Assembly: GCA_903862855.1 (NCBI GenBank)
Contig: CAIOZW010000272.1
Span: forward strand, 1 to 32,069
Length of the DNA: 32,069 bases
Direction: 5' to 3'
Source: an uncultured Acidobacteriota bacterium
GTDB lineage: Bacteria; Acidobacteriota; Blastocatellia; RBC074
The translations under genes were made by a program, and so were the position numbers. The notes beneath the pieces were generated by a model, which was not told where the DNA came from, did not search any database, and saw only the letters and a program-made list of their open reading frames with translations. Within the stretch, counting starts at the first letter, position 1; every line of letters starts with the position of its first letter. Shown here in pieces: positions 27,169-32,069 of the stretch.

Positions 27169-29451
27169 ATGATTACGAAAGAATTACAGGAGACCCTCAA
27201 TCTTGCCGCAACTGAGGCCTTTGTCAGGCGCCACGAGCTTTTGACGCTTGAACATCTGCTCTTTGCCTTGCTGCAGGATGCGACGGGAAGTGATGTCATC
27301 ATCAAGTGTGGTGGGGAGATCGATCAGTTACGGCGTGATCTTGAGCAGTTTTTCAAAGAGCAGATGGTCTCGGCAGGCGGGACTGGTGAGCACTTTCCTG
27401 ATCAGACGGACGCCTTTGCTCGGGTTGTGGAGCGGGCGATCATGCAGGCCCGGGCATCAGCCCAGGACGATGTCGATGCCGGAAACATTCTTGCCTCGCT
27501 CTTCGATGAGCCGCATTCACATGCCCGCTATCTGCTCGAGAAGCAGGGGATTACCAGGCTGGATGTACTCAACTATATTTCGCACGGTGTTTCGAAGATC
27601 GACAACGATCTTGATTCACTGCTGCTTGAGACACCAGAGGTTGACGACGAAGAGGAGAGCGAGAATCGGCGGGTGCGTGATCCGCTCCGGTCCTTTACGG
27701 CTGATCTGAATGCACGGGCGGCAGAGGGAAAGATCGATCCACTGATCGGGCGGCAGTCTGAGTTGGAGAGGACGATCCAGGTTCTCTGTCGGCGTCGCAA
27801 GAACAATCCGCTGCTGATTGGCGATCCCGGAGTGGGAAAGACCGCGATCGCCGAGGGGCTGGCGTGGAAGATTCAGCGTGGAGAGGTGCCGGAGGTTCTG
27901 AAGGACACGGAGGTCTACGCCCTCGACCTTGGAGCGTTACTGGCGGGGACTCGCTATCGTGGTGAGTTCGAACAGCGGCTGAAGGCAGTAATTGCCGCGC
28001 TGCAGCGCAAGAAGAGCGTCATTCTCTTTATCGATGAGATCCACACGGTCGTCGGCGCCGGATCGGTGAGCGGTGGCACGATGGATGCGTCGAACCTGCT
28101 CAAACCGGTCCTCGCGTCGGGAGAGCTGCGCTGCATCGGTTCGACTACTCATACCGAGTATAAGGCATCTTTTGAACGCGACCGGGCACTCGCGCGGCGG
28201 TTCCAGACGATCGATATCACCCAGCCGAGCATCGAGGATACCTACCAGATCCTGCAGGGATTGAAGAGCTACTATGAGGAGCATCACCAGGTAAGTTACA
28301 GTGACGAGGCGCTGCGTGCCGCGGCTGAGCTCTCCGCCAAGCATATCAATGATCGCTTCCTGCCGGACAAGGCGATCGATGTGATCGACGAGGTGGGCGC
28401 GGCGACGAAGCTGCTGCCGGCGGCCGAGCGACCGGAGGTGATTACCGAGCACGAGGTCGAGGCGGTCGTGGCGCGTATGGCACGTATTCCGACGCGGTCT
28501 GTCTCGAAGTCGGACAAGCAGCGATTGCTCAGTCTGGAGGGCGATCTGCGCTCGGTCATCTACGGCCAGGATCACGCCGTGAAGCAGATTGTCGATGCGA
28601 TCAAGCTCTCGCGGGCCGGGCTTGGCCAGCCGGAGAAGCCGATCGGTTCTTTCCTCTTCTCCGGGCCGACCGGAGTCGGAAAGACCGAGCTGGCGAGGCA
28701 GCTTGCACGCAACCTGGGCATCGAGTTTCTGCGATTCGATATGAGTGAATACATGGAGAAGCATACCGTATCGCGGCTGATCGGTGCGCCTCCGGGCTAT
28801 GTTGGCTTCGATCAGGGAGGATTGCTGACCGATGCGATTCGCAAGACCCCCTATGCAGTGCTGGTTCTTGACGAGATCGAGAAGGCTCATCCGGATATCT
28901 TCAACATTCTTCTGCAGGTCATGGATCACGCGACGCTGACCGACAACAATGGCAATAAGGCCGACTTTCGTAACGTCATCCTGATCATGACGACCAATGC
29001 CGGGGCTCGTGATCTGACGGGAGCACGGCTTGGTTTCAATGTTGCTGAGAGTGGTGGACTGGGAGGAACAGGCAGCAAGGCGCGTGGAGCGATCGAGCGA
29101 ACCTTCAGCCCGGAGTTCCGCAACCGTCTTGATGGCTGGATCGCCTTCGAGCAGCTTCCCTTTGAGATCATCGAGAAGGTGGTCGACAAGTTCGTCGGCG
29201 AGCTGGCGGGCCAGTTGAAGGAGAAGGGGGTGACGATCGAGCTGACGGATGCAGCCCGGGCCTGGCTGGCGCGGAAAGGCTACGATCAGCAGTTCGGTGC
29301 CCGGCCGATGGCCCGGCTTATCCAGTCGCGAATTCGTGAACCGCTTGCAGGTGAGATACTCTTTGGCCGCCTTGAAAATGGAGGTCGAGCAGTCATCGAT
29401 GCTCTGGAGAATGATCTGGCGCTGACATTCCACAGTGGTGCGTCGGAATAG
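27169..29451 (+). CDS. clpA: ATP-dependent Clp protease ATP-binding subunit ClpA
   Basis: A hexameric AAA+ unfoldase that feeds proteins to ClpP. The 760-residue protein has the Clp N-domain (about 1-145, the ClpS docking site). The first AAA module has Walker A GDPGVGKT (Lys224) and Walker B FIDEIH (Asp289, Glu290). The second has GPTGVGKT (Lys505) and VLDEIEKAHPDIFN (Asp568, Glu569), followed by the small D2 domain. A RLGF motif after TTNAGARDLTGA matches the ClpP-binding tripeptide loop. The linker between modules is short, with no ClpB coiled-coil M domain, so this is ClpA rather than ClpB or ClpC. ATG 27169 fits the family start (MITKELQETLN); ATG 27115 would overlap clpS. clpP is not in the window. 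Confidence 0.97.
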   Translation: MITKELQETLNLAATEAFVRRHELLTLEHLLFALLQDATGSDVIIKCGGEIDQLRRDLEQFFKEQMVSAGGTGEHFPDQTDAFARVVERAIMQARASAQDDVDAGNILASLFDEPHSHARYLLEKQGITRLDVLNYISHGVSKIDNDLDSLLLETPEVDDEEESENRRVRDPLRSFTADLNARAAEGKIDPLIGRQSELERTIQVLCRRRKNNPLLIGDPGVGKTAIAEGLAWKIQRGEVPEVLKDTEVYALDLGALLAGTRYRGEFEQRLKAVIAALQRKKSVILFIDEIHTVVGAGSVSGGTMDASNLLKPVLASGELRCIGSTTHTEYKASFERDRALARRFQTIDITQPSIEDTYQILQGLKSYYEEHHQVSYSDEALRAAAELSAKHINDRFLPDKAIDVIDEVGAATKLLPAAERPEVITEHEVEAVVARMARIPTRSVSKSDKQRLLSLEGDLRSVIYGQDHAVKQIVDAIKLSRAGLGQPEKPIGSFLFSGPTGVGKTELARQLARNLGIEFLRFDMSEYMEKHTVSRLIGAPPGYVGFDQGGLLTDAIRKTPYAVLVLDEIEKAHPDIFNILLQVMDHATLTDNNGNKADFRNVILIMTTNAGARDLTGARLGFNVAESGGLGGTGSKARGAIERTFSPEFRNRLDGWIAFEQLPFEIIEKVVDKFVGELAGQLKEKGVTIELTDAARAWLARKGYDQQFGARPMARLIQSRIREPLAGEILFGRLENGGRAVIDALENDLALTFHSGASE

Positions 29452-29489
29452 ACTCAATAACCGAATGATAGCCGAACAATGGAGAGGCA

Positions 29490-32069
29490 ATGATGAAGAC
29501 CCGCGTCAAATTTACAGATTCGATGAAAGATTGGCGAATCGGTGCAACCCTGTTGACCGTTCTGATCTTGTTGATCGGTATTGACTGGCATCACAGCCAT
29601 GCGCAGCAGGTAGTCGCTCCAAAGACGGAAGCCAACGATCCGCTGAAGGGGCTGCAGTACCGGCACATCGGACCATTCCGCGGTGGGCGTTCGGTGGCTG
29701 TCGCCGGAGTTCCCACGCAACCGCTGGTCTACTATTTCGGGGCGACTGGTGGTGGAGTCTGGAAGACGACCGATGGCGGGGTCAACTGGGAGTCGGTCTC
29801 CGATGGACAGCCATTTGGAACGGGATCGGTCGGCGCCGTTGAGGTCAGCCAGTCCGATCCGAACGTCGTTTATGTGGGAATGGGAGAGACGTCGATTCGG
29901 GGCAATGTCTCACACGGTGATGGTGTCTACAAGTCCCTCGATGCCGGCAAGACCTGGAGACGGCTTGGTCTCGAAGATACCCGCCACATCGGGAGGATCC
30001 GCATCCATCCCCGCAACCCGGAGGTCGCCTATGTGGCGGCGCTGGGCCACCTCTTCGGGTCGAATGATCAGCGTGGAGTCTACCGGACAAAGGATGGCGG
30101 AAAGACGTGGGAGCGCGTACTCTTCAAGAGCAACAAGGCGGGGGCGATCGATCTGGTCATCGACCCGACCAACCCAAACAATCTCTATGCGGCGATCTGG
30201 GAGGCGAAGCGCACCCCGTACAGCCTCGAGAGTGGTGGGCCGGATAGTGGCATCTGGAAGTCGACCGATGGTGGAGACACCTGGACCGACATTTCGCGGC
30301 GACCCGGTTTGCCGAAGGGGCTGCTCGGTCGAATTGGAATCACCGTCTCCGGAGCGAACGGGGACCGGCTCTGGGCGATCGTCGAGGCCGATGACGGGGG
30401 CGTCTTTCGCTCCGACAATGGTGGCGAAAACTGGATGCGCGTCAATGATGGGCGCAACCTGCGGCAGCGTGCCTGGTACTACAGCCACATCTATGCCGAT
30501 CCAAAGAGTGCCGATACGCTCTATGTTCTCAATGTCGGATTCTACAAATCGGTCGATGGCGGGCGAACTTATACCACCGTCAGCGTTCCGCACAGCGACA
30601 ATCACGATCTCTGGATCGATCCAGCCAATCCGTTGCGGATGATCAATGCCAATGATGGTGGCGCCAATGTGACGACCGATGGTGGTCGCAACTGGAGCGA
30701 ACAGGATCAGCCGACGGCCCAGTTCTACCGGGTCGCGCTTGATAATGATTTCCCATACCACATATATGGTGCGCAGCAGGACAATTCGACGGTCAGGATT
30801 GCGAGCCGGACGACCGGTTTCGGGATTACTATCCGCGACTGGGAAGAGACGGCAGGCAGCGAGTCAGGCTGGGTCCAGCCGCATCCGAAGGATTCGAATA
30901 TCGTCTTTGGTGGAAACTACGGTGGCTACCTGACGCGACTCGACCATCGAACCGGGCAGGAACGCGACATCAATGTCTGGCCCGACAATCCGATGGGCTG
31001 GGGAGCCGAGGGGATGAGATACCGCTTTCAGTGGAACTTCCCGATCCTCTTCTCGCCGCATGATGCGAATGTTCTCTACACGGCTGGCAATCGACTCTTC
31101 AAGACGACCAATGAGGGGCAGACGTGGGTGCCGATCAGCCTCGATCTGACGCGCAATGACAAGACGAAGCTTGGCCCCTCGGGTGGACCGATCACCAAGG
31201 ACAATACCAGCGTCGAGTACTACTGCACGATCTTCACCGTGGCCGAGTCACCGGTTCAGCAGGGAGTCATCTGGGCTGGCTCCGATGATGGCCTCGTCCA
31301 TGTCACCCGCGATGGCGGAGCCAAATGGGAGAAGGTCTCCGACAACATCAAGGGATTACCGGAGTGGATCCAGATCAACTCGATCGAGGCGTCGCCCTTA
31401 GACGCCGGCACCGCCTATGTCGCGGCGACCATGTACAAGTCCGACGATAACCGCCCCTATCTCTATAAGACGAACGACTTTGGCAAGTCGTGGAAGAAGA
31501 TCGTCAATGGCATTCCCGAGACGGCCTTTACGCGCGTCATTCGCGAGGATCCGCACCGGCGTGGGCTGCTCTATGCCGGGACGGAGACCGGGATGTACGT
31601 CTCCTTCAATGATGGTGAGAACTGGCAGTCACTCCAGCTCAACCTGCCGGTCGTACCGATCACCGATCTTGCAATTCACAAGCGCGAGAAGGATCTGGTG
31701 GTGGCGACGCAGGGGCGCAGCTTCTGGATTCTCGATGACCTGACAGTGCTCCACCAGTGGCAGGCGGGGCTGGCCCAGTCCCCACTCCACCTCTTCAAGC
31801 CGGAGGAGGCGATTCGGATGCCGGGTGGCGGATTCCGTTCGCGGGGCGGAGTGACCGTCGGCCAGAACCATCCTGCCGGGGCGGCGATCTGGTATCACCT
31901 CAAGGAGAAGCCGAAGGGTGAGTTGACAATGGAGATTCTCGATAGCAAAGGCCAGTCGGTTCGCAAATTCACGAGCCGTGCCGCGGCGGGTGATGCTGCC
32001 CCCGCTGGTGGCGGTGAAGAGGGTGGTGGACGCGCCGGTGGTGGTACACCGCGCCTTGCGGCCGAGAAG
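29490..32069 (+). CDS. exported Asp-box (VPS10/sialidase-like) beta-propeller protein, partial
   Basis: The first 860 codons of a large protein that runs off the window. A signal-anchor ([12 protein letters not shown]) and AHAQQ cleavage region is followed by [15 protein letters not shown] and at least eleven Asp-box motifs of the S-x-D-x-G-x-T-W type, among them [64 protein letters not shown] and TNDFGKSW. This implies two stacked propellers as in sortilin/VPS10-like and sialidase-fold proteins. Databases often label relatives glycosyl hydrolases, but no catalytic set is visible. The sequence ends in a glycine/alanine-rich stretch near 31980-32069. GGAG at 29481-29484 precedes tandem ATGs at 29490 and 29493. 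It starts 38 bases after clpA and may be cotranscribed by read-through. Confidence 0.88.
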   Translation, partial: MMKTRVKFTDSMKDWRIGATLLTVLILLIGIDWHHSHAQQVVAPKTEANDPLKGLQYRHIGPFRGGRSVAVAGVPTQPLVYYFGATGGGVWKTTDGGVNWESVSDGQPFGTGSVGAVEVSQSDPNVVYVGMGETSIRGNVSHGDGVYKSLDAGKTWRRLGLEDTRHIGRIRIHPRNPEVAYVAALGHLFGSNDQRGVYRTKDGGKTWERVLFKSNKAGAIDLVIDPTNPNNLYAAIWEAKRTPYSLESGGPDSGIWKSTDGGDTWTDISRRPGLPKGLLGRIGITVSGANGDRLWAIVEADDGGVFRSDNGGENWMRVNDGRNLRQRAWYYSHIYADPKSADTLYVLNVGFYKSVDGGRTYTTVSVPHSDNHDLWIDPANPLRMINANDGGANVTTDGGRNWSEQDQPTAQFYRVALDNDFPYHIYGAQQDNSTVRIASRTTGFGITIRDWEETAGSESGWVQPHPKDSNIVFGGNYGGYLTRLDHRTGQERDINVWPDNPMGWGAEGMRYRFQWNFPILFSPHDANVLYTAGNRLFKTTNEGQTWVPISLDLTRNDKTKLGPSGGPITKDNTSVEYYCTIFTVAESPVQQGVIWAGSDDGLVHVTRDGGAKWEKVSDNIKGLPEWIQINSIEASPLDAGTAYVAATMYKSDDNRPYLYKTNDFGKSWKKIVNGIPETAFTRVIREDPHRRGLLYAGTETGMYVSFNDGENWQSLQLNLPVVPITDLAIHKREKDLVVATQGRSFWILDDLTVLHQWQAGLAQSPLHLFKPEEAIRMPGGGFRSRGGVTVGQNHPAGAAIWYHLKEKPKGELTMEILDSKGQSVRKFTSRAAAGDAAPAGGGEEGGGRAGGGTPRLAAEK

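Noticed and set aside
27937-29490. A 517-codon minus-strand frame opposite clpA
   Set aside because: The sense strand encodes ClpA with all motifs intact, and the antisense translation shows no domain-like pattern.
29683-30642. A 319-codon plus-strand frame inside the propeller gene
   Set aside because: It is a shifted frame over repeated Asp-box codons; the product is Ser/Arg-rich and lacks a ribosome site.

Overview
The window looks like a stretch of chromosome from a Gram-negative, free-living heterotroph, most likely an acidobacterium, perhaps of the Blastocatellia group. This is an inference from gene content: an Oar-like TonB-dependent receptor with an N-terminal carboxypeptidase-regulatory-like domain, a large exported Asp-box (VPS10/sialidase-like) propeller protein, many exported hydrolases, Tat-type signals, and a ClpS-ClpA pair. 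No rRNA, tRNA, CRISPR array or phage region was seen.

Layout. 1-3570 (+): the tail of an unidentified gene, thiC (thiamine pyrimidine synthesis) and a methyltransferase fused to two beta-rich domains. 3573-8172 (-): a probable two-gene unit for exported hydrolases, a Tat-type tandem alpha/beta-hydrolase followed by a PvdQ-like N-acyl amide (acyl-homoserine lactone type) acylase, ending at an intrinsic terminator. 8258-10396 (+): an SGNH esterase and an exported amidohydrolase. A hairpin separates them from a CBM9-like exported protein (-), which is divergent from an ApbE flavin transferase (+).

12264-14898 is the least gene-dense part. It holds a doubtful small ORF, a hairpin cluster, a decayed reading frame, a Fic AMPylase-type gene bracketed by two copies of a 22-bp palindrome, and a 316-bp MITE-like element with about 55-bp terminal inverted repeats flanked by TA dinucleotides.

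14899-21634 looks like an uptake and oxidation locus. A chimeric regulator (IclR-type DNA-binding domain plus sugar-binding-protein-like domain) is divergent from a TonB-dependent receptor, which is followed by an exported FAD-dependent oxidoreductase. 21912-23453 (-) encodes a 5'-nucleotidase/UshA-type phosphoesterase. 23624-26430 (-) is a compact operon of exported proteins: RidA family, DUF362 family and an unrecognised protein whose start overlaps the DUF362 stop by ATGA. It ends at an intrinsic terminator. From 26624 (+), clpS and clpA encode the N-end-rule adaptor and unfoldase. They are followed by the Asp-box propeller gene, which runs off the window.

The best candidates for undescribed biology are the exported RidA-DUF362-unknown operon, the repeat-flanked Fic island, the IclR/periplasmic-binding chimera with its receptor locus, and the pairing of a tandem esterase with a PvdQ-like acylase.
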